Assembly (NCBI GenBank): GCA_029776065.1
Contig: JARVJP010000010.1
Coordinates: forward strand, 1 to 39,190
Direction: 5' to 3'
Length of the DNA: 39,190 nt
From: Nitrososphaeria archaeon
Lineage (GTDB): Archaea > Thermoproteota > Nitrososphaeria > JACIWG01
The position numbers and the translations under genes are program-made. Positions 17,225 to 25,358 of the stretch are shown here, in pieces. The notes beneath the pieces are model-generated. The model did not search any database. It was not told where the DNA came from and saw only the letters and a program-made list of their open reading frames with translations. Every line of letters begins with the position of its first letter. Position 1 is the first letter of the stretch.

Positions 17225-17653
17225 ATGCCCTTGTTAAAGACAATAGTTGTTGACTGGCATGGAAAGCTACGTTTCTCAGGTAAAAACGAGAAAGGGTTGT
17301 CTGTAAATTTTGATGTCCCAGTAGAAAAGGGTGGGGATGGAACTGCTATGACACCTATGGAGACTCTATTGGCATGTTTAGGTGCATGCACAGGGATCGA
17401 TATCGTATTGATTATGAAGAAGAAAAGACAAAACTTGCATGGTCTAACAATTGAGGTGACAGGAAATAGGAGGGACGAGGACCCTGCGATCTATACAGAG
17501 ATTGGGATTAAATACATCGTAAGAGGTAAGTCCTTAAGCAAGGAAGTAGTTGAACGTTCTATTCAACTTTCTGAAGAAAAGTACTGTTCAGTTTCAGGTA
17601 TGCTAAGGAATAGTGCGAAGATAACTACGTCTTATGAAATTGTTGAACTGTAG
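17225..17653 (+). CDS. OsmC/Ohr-family peroxidase
   Basis: Thiol peroxidase for organic hydroperoxides. 142 residues; the two redox cysteines are in ETLLACLGACTGIDIVLI and in SEEKYCSVSGMLRNSA. The beta-rich N-terminus DWHGKLRFSGKNEKGL is typical. The TATA box 21-30 bases upstream, and the lack of a Shine-Dalgarno, point to a leaderless mRNA. It is convergent with the aldehyde oxidoreductase gene, whose stop lies 16 bases away on the other strand. Confidence 0.92.
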   Translation: MPLLKTIVVDWHGKLRFSGKNEKGLSVNFDVPVEKGGDGTAMTPMETLLACLGACTGIDIVLIMKKKRQNLHGLTIEVTGNRRDEDPAIYTEIGIKYIVRGKSLSKEVVERSIQLSEEKYCSVSGMLRNSAKITTSYEIVEL

Positions 17654-17668
17654 TTTCTATTAAATTGT

Positions 17669-19555
17669 TTAACTTAATAAGATACCGTTCTCTTCCAACT
17701 TGTGATCTATAAAGTCCAATCCTAAACCTTTGAGTGTGTTCTTTTTAGGGTAACCGTTTTTATCCCAGCAGTGATGTTCATAGTACTTGTCCAACAATAA
17801 TTCGTATTGTTGCAAGTCTAAGTTATACTTTCTAGCTAAGGGTCTATTAAAAAACACCGCAGGAGGTATATCGTTCTTCCGACTCCAACCTATATGCAAT
17901 ATGTTATACGCTCTTTCTATTGTTTGGACCTTTTCTCCTACTAGCAACAGGTCTGAAGCTGTGAACTCTTCTCCCGTTGCTGTTGCGAGCAAGTTCGCGT
18001 AATGATCAGGTAATAACATGCTAAATCTACTACTATGGGTGAACATACACATACCAAGACAATCTAGAGCCGCATTAAGCCTCTCCATATACACAACTAA
18101 CTTCTCCTTGTTTACGTATGATTGAGGCTCTTCAATAGCGGGTATACCGAAAAGCTTGATCAATATTTCAGCAGGTGTACCTTTTAACCTTTCCTCGATG
18201 ACTCCTCCCCTTGTATGTGTCCCCCCTCTAGGCGACACCGTTACACCTAATGCCCATCCAACAGAAGTCCATAGGCATTCAAAAAGATCATTACCATTCA
18301 CATGAACACATAACGCTTCTGAGCCCCTACCGATCTTCCTTGAAGCACTTAAACACCCTTGTGAGAGTAGGCCCCCAAACCCTTTTCTATATGCGATTTG
18401 CTCTATCATATTGTTTACCCATTCAACATCACCCCATTCCAGTTTTTGTCCTTCTGTAAGTTTGTTGTCAATAATTCCTTTTTGGTAACAGTCGATTGCC
18501 CATGCTAGCACGTTTGATGTCGCATCTTCGTCTAAGCCGTATTCGTTGCATAAGTAATGTGCTTTAAGCACATCTTTTGGTTCACTGATGCCAAGCTTAG
18601 CCCCGAAGTTATGGATGGTGTTACCTTGAAGTGCTTCAACATATAGATGACATCCATTATCAGCAACTTTATGTATTGCCCAGCACCCTATTGGGCAACC
18701 TTTGCAAGTCTTACTACCAACCTTATACTTATAGAATTCATCAGGCATAAGTTTCTTTTTTAAATCTTCTGGAGGGACTTCTCCTGAGAAGTTTCTGTAA
18801 GGTGATTCTATACTCCAAGGTTCGGTGTAACAGTATACTCCATACTTCATCCTTCTGTTGTTAAATTCATCCATGGAAAGAGCTTCTAAGCAACTTTCTT
18901 TTGCTTTGTCAAAATCATCTGGGTCTTCTACATCAATTGTCTTAGTGCCTCTTACAGCGATTGCCTTAAGATTCTTTGAGCCGAAAACAGCACCTTGGCC
19001 ACACCTACTAGCAGACCTATTTTCGCTAACTATAACACAAGCGCTATAGACCAGATTTTCCCCTGCAGGTCCTATGCATAGAACTTCAAAGTCTTCGCCT
19101 TCGCGCTCTTTAATAATTTTGTTGGTTTCTGAAACCGTTTTTAATCTAAGTTCCGGAGACCTGACAACTCTAGTACACCCATCATCAATTATAATGTAGG
19201 ATAATTCCTCTGCTTTGCCTTTCACAAGTAGGTTCGTTAAACCTGATCTTCTCATGGCGTAACCAAAGTCGCCTCCAGCATTAGCAGACCCTATCCCCCC
19301 AGTAAATGGATTCCTCGAATCTATGCTTATTCGAGAAGCTCCTGGAGCCCCTGTCCCACATAACAAGCCCGCACCTACTGCTAAAAGATTAGAAGGGTCA
19401 AAACAAGAGGTTCCTACAGAGTTCTCATTAAGTAAAATGTATTCGTTGACTCCTCTTCCTCCCAGAACAATTTTATAGTATTGTTTAAAATTTTCATAAA
19501 TAACCTTGTCATTTGATAGGTCTAATCTAACTACCTGTCCTTCTAAAACATGCAT
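17669..19555 (-). CDS. Aldehyde ferredoxin oxidoreductase family protein (tungsten-pterin)
   Basis: Oxidises aldehydes to acids, passing electrons to ferredoxin, with a tungsten bis-pterin cofactor and one 4Fe-4S cluster. 628 residues, full length. The N-terminal domain has the pterin-binding segments LGGRGVNEYIL, SRNPFTGGIGSANAGG and the NGND/PRGGTHTRG region. Cluster cysteines are C284, C287 and C291 (CKGCPIGC), plus C499 or C503 in ALDCLGMC. The aldehyde substrate cannot be told from sequence. Start: ATG at 19555. A 28-bp palindrome (19629-19656) abuts the likely TATA box (19618-19629), so this gene is probably regulated. YjbQ lies upstream on the same strand. Confidence 0.93.
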   Translation of the reverse strand: MHVLEGQVVRLDLSNDKVIYENFKQYYKIVLGGRGVNEYILLNENSVGTSCFDPSNLLAVGAGLLCGTGAPGASRISIDSRNPFTGGIGSANAGGDFGYAMRRSGLTNLLVKGKAEELSYIIIDDGCTRVVRSPELRLKTVSETNKIIKEREGEDFEVLCIGPAGENLVYSACVIVSENRSASRCGQGAVFGSKNLKAIAVRGTKTIDVEDPDDFDKAKESCLEALSMDEFNNRRMKYGVYCYTEPWSIESPYRNFSGEVPPEDLKKKLMPDEFYKYKVGSKTCKGCPIGCWAIHKVADNGCHLYVEALQGNTIHNFGAKLGISEPKDVLKAHYLCNEYGLDEDATSNVLAWAIDCYQKGIIDNKLTEGQKLEWGDVEWVNNMIEQIAYRKGFGGLLSQGCLSASRKIGRGSEALCVHVNGNDLFECLWTSVGWALGVTVSPRGGTHTRGGVIEERLKGTPAEILIKLFGIPAIEEPQSYVNKEKLVVYMERLNAALDCLGMCMFTHSSRFSMLLPDHYANLLATATGEEFTASDLLLVGEKVQTIERAYNILHIGWSRKNDIPPAVFFNRPLARKYNLDLQQYELLLDKYYEHHCWDKNGYPKKNTLKGLGLDFIDHKLEENGILLS

Positions 19556-19628
19556 CCACGATGACCTTCACATATACATATTAAAATCTTATTTAGTTCG
19601 ATTTGTTCAATTTTCAACTTTTTATATA

Positions 19629-19656
19629 ATATCAAACTTGATATCAAGTTTGATAT
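19629..19656. promoter_or_regulatory. 28-bp perfect palindrome (operator) upstream of aldehyde oxidoreductase
   Basis: The left arm ATATCAAACTTGAT is exactly the reverse complement of the right arm. It contains TATCAA and TTGATA half-sites in tandem, which could bind two dimers. It touches the minus-strand TATA box TTATATAAAAAG (19618-19629) of the oxidoreductase gene. A 25/28 match occurs at 28121-28148 upstream of an alcohol dehydrogenase. Confidence 0.8.
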
Positions 19657-19744
19657 ATCTTCCATAAGCTAGCTTACCGTAAATCATGTTCATGAAAGAT
19701 CAAATATACGGAACATCATTTAATGCAAATACTCCGGTTAGTCC

Positions 19745-20149
19745 CTATTCTCCGATCACTATTACCATAACCTTTCTATTCCTAGGCCATGGTTCGACCT
19801 CTACCCAAAGAATACTTTGCCAAGTACCAAGAGCCAAGCGACCATCATACACAGGGATTATGTGAGAAGGAGTAAGTAATGAGGATATTATGTGCGATGG
19901 TGCGTTCTGTGGATGTTCATAAAAGCCATCTTGTGAAACAAGTCTTTCAAGGAAGCTTTTAATATCTCCTAATAATGCCCTATCGTTCTCGTTGATGATA
20001 ATTGCCCCTGTTGCATGTGGTGCAAATATAAAAGTTATACCTTCACGAACTTTAGACTTTAATACGATGTTCTCCACACTATCTGTAATATCTAAGAAGC
20101 TTATGCCCTTACTAGTTTGAAAATATATTGAATCCTTCCAAATCTTCAT
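19745..20149 (-). CDS. YjbQ family protein (UPF0047, thiamine-phosphate synthase-like)
   Basis: 134-residue protein of the YjbQ family, members of which show secondary thiamine-phosphate synthase activity; the true role is unsettled. Conserved features: FIFAPHATGAIIINEND (His and Glu), HPQNAPSHIISSLL, and the strong signature IPVYDGRLALGTWQSILWVE followed by PRNRKVMV. Length is normal. An AT-rich element about 26 bases before the ATG suggests a leaderless transcript. It lies 189 bases upstream of the aldehyde oxidoreductase on the same strand, but the palindromic operator between them suggests separate promoters. Confidence 0.88.
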   Translation of the reverse strand: MKIWKDSIYFQTSKGISFLDITDSVENIVLKSKVREGITFIFAPHATGAIIINENDRALLGDIKSFLERLVSQDGFYEHPQNAPSHIISSLLTPSHIIPVYDGRLALGTWQSILWVEVEPWPRNRKVMVIVIGE

Positions 20150-20310
20150 ACTTAATAAAAAGGAACAGATATCTTAAAATATTTTCTAAATAAGTTATGC
20201 AACTAAAGATCATAAGAGAGAGAGTCATTAGCTATTAATCTATGGCCATGTTTCTAAATTCAGTGGCATGAGTACCTTTTATAATGCAGCTGCGTAAAAC
20301 ATTAGTCTGT

Positions 20311-21510
20311 TCAAAGATTCATCTTTCTGATCTGGATACCTAGAATTAATATCCCTACTATGCCTAGAAGGCCCATAAACACAAATACGGGGAAGAATGA
20401 TTTGAAATAGTCTATTATGTATCCTACCACAGCGGTCCAGAGGGAAACTACTGAGAATAAAATTGTGAAGTAGATGCCTACAGCCAGATCTCTTGAAGAC
20501 CTTTGAGTTACTTGAACAAGATGTGATTGAACTAAAGTTGTAAATGAAAAGCAGAAGAAGCCTAAGATGAAGAGGTGAACTGCTAAGATTATGTTCGCTG
20601 ACGAATACGCTGAAAGTAAAACTACACTTGCAACTGCGACAGCTGTAGAGACGATCGCAGTCTTCATGTATCCTTGCTTAGCTCCGATCTTACCTAGGAC
20701 CAGCGGTCCAAAAACCCCTCCTGCAAGCTCAATTGTGTAAAAGATTCCTCTGCCTACATCGTCAAGTTTTAGTCCGTCTGTTAGAAATATAGGGGTATAT
20801 GTGGTTATCATTACAATATCTATCGCCCCTGCAATGAAAACCTGTGCCAAAAGGATTGATAACACGCCCTTTGTCTTCAGAATCGTTAGAACATCAGACT
20901 TTAACGTGTTTCCTTTAATGTTTACTGCTGCTCTCTTACCTTCATTAAGGTACCATGCCATCGTTAAACCAACAACAAGGGGGGGAATTGCAAATACGAA
21001 TAACGAGACTCTCCAGTTAAATGTAACAGCAAGAAATGTCATGAATATCGGTCCAATAATGTTACCGATATAAGCTAAACCATAGTGAACACCTAACGCC
21101 CAACCAATTTGCTTGTCTTCAAACTTAGTTGATAAGATAGCTGTGCCCATTGGATGTGTTGGCGCAGTTCCAATATTCGATACCACCCTAGCACCTAAGA
21201 ATTCTAGGACACTATTCGATATACTTGTTAGAAATGTTCCAATTGACAAGAGCACGTTCCCTACTCCGAGTATTATAGGCCGGGCTATTCTCCTACTGAT
21301 GATGCTCGGAGCAAGTTGGAAGATTCCTCCTACCGTAGAAGAAAGAGCTACAGCGATTCCAAATTCGGTATAACTAAGATTTAATTCAGAGATTATTAGA
21401 GGGTATAAAACCGATGTGCCTATGAATATATGCTGCATCATATGAGATATCGTTACAATAGCTAGTGTTCTATTCGCGGATACATTCCTTTGCCCCTTAT
21501 CATTATTCAA
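20311..21510 (-). CDS. MFS transporter
   Basis: 399 residues with about 12 membrane helices. The motif A region is modified (SIISRRIARPIILGVGN around residues 69-85); the segment RVVSNIGTAPTHPMGTAILS in helix 4, and KIGAKQGYMKTAIV in the second half, place it in the MFS. The overall look resembles the fosmidomycin-resistance or organic-acid groups, but the substrate is not known. The start is a TTG at 21508-21510. It is divergent from the zinc alcohol dehydrogenase, with about 175 bp between them. It is not closely similar to the MFS gene at 1152-2327 by eye. Confidence 0.87.
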   Translation of the reverse strand: MNNDKGQRNVSANRTLAIVTISHMMQHIFIGTSVLYPLIISELNLSYTEFGIAVALSSTVGGIFQLAPSIISRRIARPIILGVGNVLLSIGTFLTSISNSVLEFLGARVVSNIGTAPTHPMGTAILSTKFEDKQIGWALGVHYGLAYIGNIIGPIFMTFLAVTFNWRVSLFVFAIPPLVVGLTMAWYLNEGKRAAVNIKGNTLKSDVLTILKTKGVLSILLAQVFIAGAIDIVMITTYTPIFLTDGLKLDDVGRGIFYTIELAGGVFGPLVLGKIGAKQGYMKTAIVSTAVAVASVVLLSAYSSANIILAVHLFILGFFCFSFTTLVQSHLVQVTQRSSRDLAVGIYFTILFSVVSLWTAVVGYIIDYFKSFFPVFVFMGLLGIVGILILGIQIRKMNL

Positions 21511-21686
21511 TTACTGTCGTAAACCTCCTAAATTGTAAACAGATAAAGTTTATTAACGAAATACACACTAATTTTTTTACTAATAGTTCTTTTAGGAAAA
21601 CCTTTGAAACACTAATCTTCTACTCCTTATTTATTGGATAGAAAATATTTTTAAATCGAATACATGCCCTTGTTTATGTGGAATAC

Positions 21687-22688
21687 ATGAGAGAAGTGTT
21701 ATTGTTTGAAAAACAAGATCTAAGAATAGTTGATTCACCTATACCGGAATGCGGGCCAAATGATGTCTTAGTAAAAATTAAAGCTTGTGGTATTTGCCCC
21801 ACGGATCTAAGGAAGTATCACTTAGGAAAAGCTGGAAGCCCTCTAATTCATCTCCCAATGAATTTAGGTCATGAATGGACTGGAGAAGTTATTGAAGCAG
21901 GTGTAAATGTGGACTACCCTTCGGTTGGAATGCGTATACGTGGAATCGACTTTTGTGGTTATGCAGAATACACATCAATAAATATACCTAAAATGTTTAA
22001 AAAGTTAAGAAATTGGGGATTTGAAGGCTCCCTTGAAGATTATATAGTTGAACTCCCTGATAATGTATCATATGAAGAAGGAACCTTTGTTGAAAACATT
22101 ACCATCAGTATGCATGCACTAATAGACCAAGCACTAGGCGGAGTTGGAAAAAAAGTTGTGATAATAGGCGCAGGGCAGATGGGGCTCACTCAAGTTTGGA
22201 TAGGAAAGTTAATGGGTGTAACAGTTATCGTAACAGATCTTGTTGATTGGAGATTAGAACTTGCAAAAAAATTAGGTGCTGATTACACTATTAACATAGC
22301 AGAAGAAGAACCTGTAGAAGCCGTAAAAAGAATAACAAAAGGAAAAATGGCAGACGCAGCAATTATCACAGTAGGCATCCCATCAGCTATTTATCAAGGA
22401 TTAAATATCATTGGAAACAGTGGAAGAGCAGTATTATTTGGCGGAGCATCACTTGATACAACTATCACATTTAATCCTAACATATTACATTATGGTGATA
22501 AAGCATTAGTAGGATGTAGTGGAGGACCTGCACGAGGTAGATTAGCAATAGAACTTTTAGCGTCAAAAAATTTTCCAGTCCAAGAGTTGTATTCTCACAC
22601 ATTCAAATTAGAAGAGCTACCTGAAGCTTTCAAAAAAATAACTGGAGGCAAATTAGAAAAGTATTTAAAAGGAATGGTGACTGTTTAA
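21687..22688 (+). CDS. Zinc-type alcohol dehydrogenase superfamily protein lacking the structural zinc site
   Basis: Medium-chain dehydrogenase. The catalytic zinc ligands are present (ACGICPTDLRKYH and NLGHEWTGEV), and the NAD-binding motif is VVIIGAGQMGLTQVW. The loop that normally carries four structural-zinc cysteines is here FCGYAEYTSINIPKMFKK, with only one cysteine, so the structural zinc is absent. ENITISMHALIDQ supplies the third catalytic ligand region. Residues such as GGASLDTTITFNP lie in the cofactor domain. ATG 21687 gives the usual N-terminus MREVLLFEKQDLRI; a GTG at 21678 is possible. Polyol, sugar or threonine dehydrogenases are candidate roles. Confidence 0.87.
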   Translation: MREVLLFEKQDLRIVDSPIPECGPNDVLVKIKACGICPTDLRKYHLGKAGSPLIHLPMNLGHEWTGEVIEAGVNVDYPSVGMRIRGIDFCGYAEYTSINIPKMFKKLRNWGFEGSLEDYIVELPDNVSYEEGTFVENITISMHALIDQALGGVGKKVVIIGAGQMGLTQVWIGKLMGVTVIVTDLVDWRLELAKKLGADYTINIAEEEPVEAVKRITKGKMADAAIITVGIPSAIYQGLNIIGNSGRAVLFGGASLDTTITFNPNILHYGDKALVGCSGGPARGRLAIELLASKNFPVQELYSHTFKLEELPEAFKKITGGKLEKYLKGMVTV

Positions 22689-22787
22689 CCAATTATTATA
22701 GAAAAAATTAAGAAATAAAAATTTAAACTACAAAATATATACTAAGGCTAGCAAAAAGTTATATATCGTAAATAAATATTAAAAGTT

Positions 22788-23180
22788 GTGAGAAAAGAAG
22801 AAATCAAAAAATTGCTAGAAAGATCAAAAAAATTTAAAGACGCAGCGGATTTCCATTTTTCTAGGGAAGACTTCGACCTAGCTGTTTTTAATTTAGAGCA
22901 ATCGTTACAACTATTCTTAAAAGGCAAGTTGCTTGAGAAGGGAATGGAATTCCCTAAAGCTCATACCTTAAGAAAACTTTTCTCGCTCCTGGGCGAATGC
23001 TTAGAAAGCTCAGAAGAATTTAAAGAATTTATATCAAAAAATTCTTTAGAGTTTGCAAGTTTAGAAGATGCCTATATAACTGCCAGATACTTTTTAAGAG
23101 ACTTTGAAAAAGCGGAGTCAGAAAGGTTAAGGGCGTTCGTTGAGGAGGTTGAGACCTTTGTCAGAAAATATTCTAATTAG
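22788..23180 (+). CDS. HEPN domain protein (toxin-antitoxin-type pair with MNT)
   Basis: 130-residue all-helical HEPN domain (PF05168-like). Characteristic pieces: AADFHFSREDFDLAVFNLEQ, LQLFLKGKLLEKG, KAHTLRKLFSLL, and AYITARYFLRDFEKAESERL. HEPN proteins paired with MNT nucleotidyltransferases often act as RNase toxins or as their targets, but this PF05168 type lacks the clear Rx4-6H RNase motif, so catalytic activity is uncertain. The start is a GTG at 22788, with a TATA-like GTTATATATCG 22-32 bases upstream, so leaderless. The downstream MNT gene overlaps its end by about 23 bases. A decayed relative lies at 26359-26744. Confidence 0.85.
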   Translation: MRKEEIKKLLERSKKFKDAADFHFSREDFDLAVFNLEQSLQLFLKGKLLEKGMEFPKAHTLRKLFSLLGECLESSEEFKEFISKNSLEFASLEDAYITARYFLRDFEKAESERLRAFVEEVETFVRKYSN

Positions 23181-23478
23181 AGAAGCTAAAAGAAGAGGAA
23201 AAATTTTTAAAAACTTGTCCTCTAATTTAGAGCAGTTAAAAGCCTTTCTCAAGGAGTTTGATAAAGATTGTAGAGTTTTTCTTTTTGGTTCTGTAGCGAA
23301 AAACGATTACGTATTGGCAAGTGACATCGATATTCTGATTGAAACCCAACTTAAACCGAATGAGGTTATTAAAATTCTAAGAGACACGGGATTCGATGAA
23401 CCCTTCGAGTTCCACGTGGTTAATAGAAAGGAGTTCGAAGTCTACAAGTGTTTTGTAAGAGAGTTGAAAGAAATTTAA
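23158..23478 (+). CDS. MNT-type nucleotidyltransferase (HEPN partner)
   Basis: Minimal nucleotidyltransferase. The catalytic signature is VFLFGSVAKNDYVLASDIDILIE, i.e. GSV followed ten residues later by DxD. Partners of HEPN proteins in this class can act as antitoxins by adding nucleotides to the HEPN protein. The start is the TTG at 23158 because GAGGAGG lies nine bases before it (23142-23148); an earlier TTG at 23140 is possible. It overlaps the HEPN gene, indicating coupled translation. About 107 residues, normal for the minimal type. Confidence 0.85.
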   Translation: MSENILIREAKRRGKIFKNLSSNLEQLKAFLKEFDKDCRVFLFGSVAKNDYVLASDIDILIETQLKPNEVIKILRDTGFDEPFEFHVVNRKEFEVYKCFVRELKEI

Positions 23479-23637
23479 CTCAATCTCTAACACTGTATAT
23501 GGAATGGGTTAAAGATAAGAAATAGAGTTTAACCCACAATTTAAGTTTTCTAACACACCCTGATTCATCTACCCTAACACAGATTTTCGCAATTAAAAAA
23601 TAAAAATAAATAAGGAAACTGAAGCTTTTTCTTTAAA

Positions 23638-23838
23638 CTACTGTTTTTTCTCACTTAGCATCCTTCTTAGCTCTTCGATACGCTTTGATATATCCTCTAG
23701 CGAAATTTCTAAGTCCTTTTTCATGTTTTCTAAGTATCTTATCTCATTTTCAGGATCAGGTGTGTACATTCTAGCCCATACTGGAGGCCACGGATGTCTT
23801 GGGCACCACCATCCACTACGTCGATACATCCACCCCAT
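23638..23838 (-). CDS. Small coiled-coil protein with Trp/Pro/Cys-rich N-terminus (DUF5320-like)
   Basis: 66-residue protein. The N-terminal 27 residues are rich in W, R, P and C (RRSGWWCPRHPWPPVWARMY); the rest is a heptad coiled coil (NEIRYLENMKKDLEISLEDI). This layout matches DUF5320-type small proteins that accompany Mrp/NifX/DUF134 clusters; the assignment is by pattern, not by a search. ATG 23838 is chosen because GGTGA lies eight bases upstream; a GTG at 23850 is possible. A palindromic operator at 23886-23905 abuts the TATA box AAATATAAATAG, so it has its own promoter, separate from nifX-mrp. Confidence 0.65.
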   Translation of the reverse strand: MGWMYRRSGWWCPRHPWPPVWARMYTPDPENEIRYLENMKKDLEISLEDISKRIEELRRMLSEKKQ

Positions 23839-23847
23839 TATCTTATT

Positions 23848-23865
23848 CACCTTATTTTTAAGGTG
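23848..23865 (-). promoter_or_regulatory. Hairpin overlapping the Shine-Dalgarno of the small coiled-coil gene
   Basis: CACCTTA/TAAGGTG arms of seven bases with a four-base loop, located between the TATA box and the start. The 3' arm holds GGTG, the Shine-Dalgarno core. If the 5' arm is transcribed, folding would hide the ribosome site; the predicted transcription start (about 23857) may cut it off. Confidence 0.35.
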
Positions 23866-23885
23866 TGATAAAACCTCTATTTATA

Positions 23886-23905
23886 TTTTGTGATATATCA
23901 CGAAA
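23886..23905. promoter_or_regulatory. GTGATATATCAC operator
   Basis: Perfect 12-bp palindrome GTGATATATCAC (23890-23901) with flanks TTTT and GAAA, symmetric over 20 bases apart from one pair. It overlaps the edge of the TATA box of the small coiled-coil gene. Two more near-identical copies lie at 25294 and 25340. Confidence 0.7.
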
Positions 23906-23924
23906 TATTAGTGAATTTAGAACT

Positions 23925-24296
23925 TTAAATATGACGCGCTTTAGAACACCCCTCTGTCAGTTCCTCGAGTTCTCCTCTAACATAGGCTACAACTACTTCT
24001 TTTAATATATCAGAGTTGGCTTTAAAAACCGCTACACCCGCGCTTTGGAAACTACTCAACCCTCTTGGCCCCATACCATATACAATTATCGCATCAGGCT
24101 TCAAGTCTAAAATATTATCGTGAGTATATCTTCCACCTCCAAAATGTTCTCCAACATTTGATATTGTTTTCAAATTTATGATTTCACCTTTTTCATCTAG
24201 GTCTATAATTGCAAAATACAAGGTTCTACCAAAGTGTTCTGCAACCACAGAGTCTAAACCTTTTTCACCTTCTATAGGAACGATTAGTCTAGCCAT
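23925..24296 (-). CDS. NifX/NifB-type dinitrogenase iron-molybdenum cofactor biosynthesis family protein
   Basis: Small Fe-S/Mo cluster-binding protein of the NifX/NifY/NifB-C family (PF02579). About 123 residues; ARLIVPIEGEKGLDSVVAEHFGR opens the fold, GEHFGGGRYTHDNIL and VYGMGPRGLSSFQSAGVAVF follow, and the tail ends in GCSKARHI. Such proteins occur in non-nitrogen-fixers as carriers of Fe-S or Mo/W-Fe clusters. There is no nitrogenase in the window. GTG 24305, ATG 24299 and ATG 24296 are in frame; 24296 sits five bases after a GGTGA. The start region overlaps the Mrp stop, so the two are coupled. Confidence 0.88.
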   Translation of the reverse strand: MARLIVPIEGEKGLDSVVAEHFGRTLYFAIIDLDEKGEIINLKTISNVGEHFGGGRYTHDNILDLKPDAIIVYGMGPRGLSSFQSAGVAVFKANSDILKEVVVAYVRGELEELTEGCSKARHI

Positions 24297-24301
24297 CATG
24301 G

Positions 24302-25198
24302 TCACCTAGCCGACCTTTTGTGTATCTTAGTCTTTTGTATTGCGCTCTTTCCTAAAGTACTTTCTTTTGAATTTATAAATTTATCAATTTTTTTGACAAT
24401 TTCCATAAATGCTTCTGCTGCTGGAGAGTCCTTATGTTCTATGATAAAGGGCTTACCGTTGTCTGCATCTTCACAAATCTTCTGATCTATTGGTATGCTT
24501 CCAAGGAACGGTACATTCAATTCCTCTGATATCTTCTTTCCCCCTCCAGACTGGAATATATCTACTTTTGCACTACAATTTGGGCATATGAAGCCGCTCA
24601 TATTCTCAACTATGCCTATCACAGGTAAATTGAGCCTTTTAGAGAAGTTTACAGCCTTCTTAACAACGATCTGAGAAACTTGAGAAGGTATTGTTACAAC
24701 TATTACACCATCTAAGTCAGGTAAAAGCTGTGCAATGCTCAAAGGCTCATCTCCTGTTCCAGGAGGAAGATCGATAAGTAGGAAATCAAGTTCACCCCAG
24801 ACAATATCTGAGAGAAAATCTCTTATAGCGTTCACCTTTAACGGTCCCCGCCAGATCACGGGAGTGTTCTCGTCTGGTAAAAGGAACTCTGTAGAAACAA
24901 TCCTTATTCCCATAGGACCAATCGCTGGGGAAACCCCTTCAGAGCTTACCTGCAAAGTCTTACCCATCAACCCAAGCATTTTTGGAACACTAGGCCCATG
25001 AAAATCTGCGTCTAATATCCCGATTGTGTTCATGTGCCCGTTTGCTGCAAGTGCTACTGCAAGGTTTACTGTAAATGTGCTTTTTCCAACGCCTCCCTTA
25101 CCGCTTATAACCGCGATCTTGTGTTTAACAGTACTCATCCTCGCTTTAATCTGTTTTTCAAGCTCTTGAAGGCGTTTAATGGATTCTAAATCGGTCAT
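24302..25198 (-). CDS. Mrp/NBP35-type ATP-binding protein (iron-sulfur cluster carrier)
   Basis: P-loop ATPase that carries and transfers Fe-S clusters. 298 residues. The deviant Walker A is SGKGGVGKS (32-40), the DxD segment is LDADFHGPS, Walker B is LIDLPPGTGDEP, and the cluster-binding CPNC (C205, C208) is in SGFICPNCSA. The last 25 residues are a basic extension (KSAIQKTKIHKRSAR). The stop codon overlaps the start region of nifX, so an operon is clear. A TATA-like element sits about 26 bases upstream of the ATG. The operator pair at 25294 and 25340 lies about 100-140 bp upstream. Confidence 0.94.
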   Translation of the reverse strand: MTDLESIKRLQELEKQIKARMSTVKHKIAVISGKGGVGKSTFTVNLAVALAANGHMNTIGILDADFHGPSVPKMLGLMGKTLQVSSEGVSPAIGPMGIRIVSTEFLLPDENTPVIWRGPLKVNAIRDFLSDIVWGELDFLLIDLPPGTGDEPLSIAQLLPDLDGVIVVTIPSQVSQIVVKKAVNFSKRLNLPVIGIVENMSGFICPNCSAKVDIFQSGGGKKISEELNVPFLGSIPIDQKICEDADNGKPFIIEHKDSPAAEAFMEIVKKIDKFINSKESTLGKSAIQKTKIHKRSAR

Positions 25199-25271
25199 AA
25201 AAATTTCGCCTGATTGAGATCGTAAATATTCTGGTGTTGTTTGTTTATGGGAGTTAGTTTGGAAGATTTTC

Positions 25272-25289
25272 TCAACTTATGAGAGTTGA
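25272..25289. repeat. Inverted repeat in the mrp/DUF134 divergent region
   Basis: TCAACT and AGTTGA arms of six bases separated by six bases, just left of the first GTGATATATCA site. It could be a second regulator site or a weak hairpin. Confidence 0.35.
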
Positions 25290-25293
25290 TTTT

Positions 25294-25305
25294 GTGATAT
25301 ATCAT
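25294..25305. promoter_or_regulatory. GTGATATATCAT operator copy
   Basis: Eleven of 12 bases match the palindrome at 23890. It lies between mrp and the DUF134 gene, 54 bp before the DUF134 ATG and 96 bp before mrp. Spacing to the next copy is 46 bp. Confidence 0.65.
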
Positions 25306-25339
25306 ATATATGTCTTATAATAAAACATATATAAATTTT

Positions 25340-25351
25340 GTGATATATCCT
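25340..25351. promoter_or_regulatory. GTGATATATCCT operator copy, between TATA and ATG
   Basis: Ten of 12 bases match. It lies between the DUF134 TATA box (ATATATAAA, 25326-25334) and the ATG at 25359, where a bound protein would block transcription start. The flank TTTT before the motif is shared with the copy at 23886. Confidence 0.65.
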
Positions 25352-25358
25352 ATAAGCC

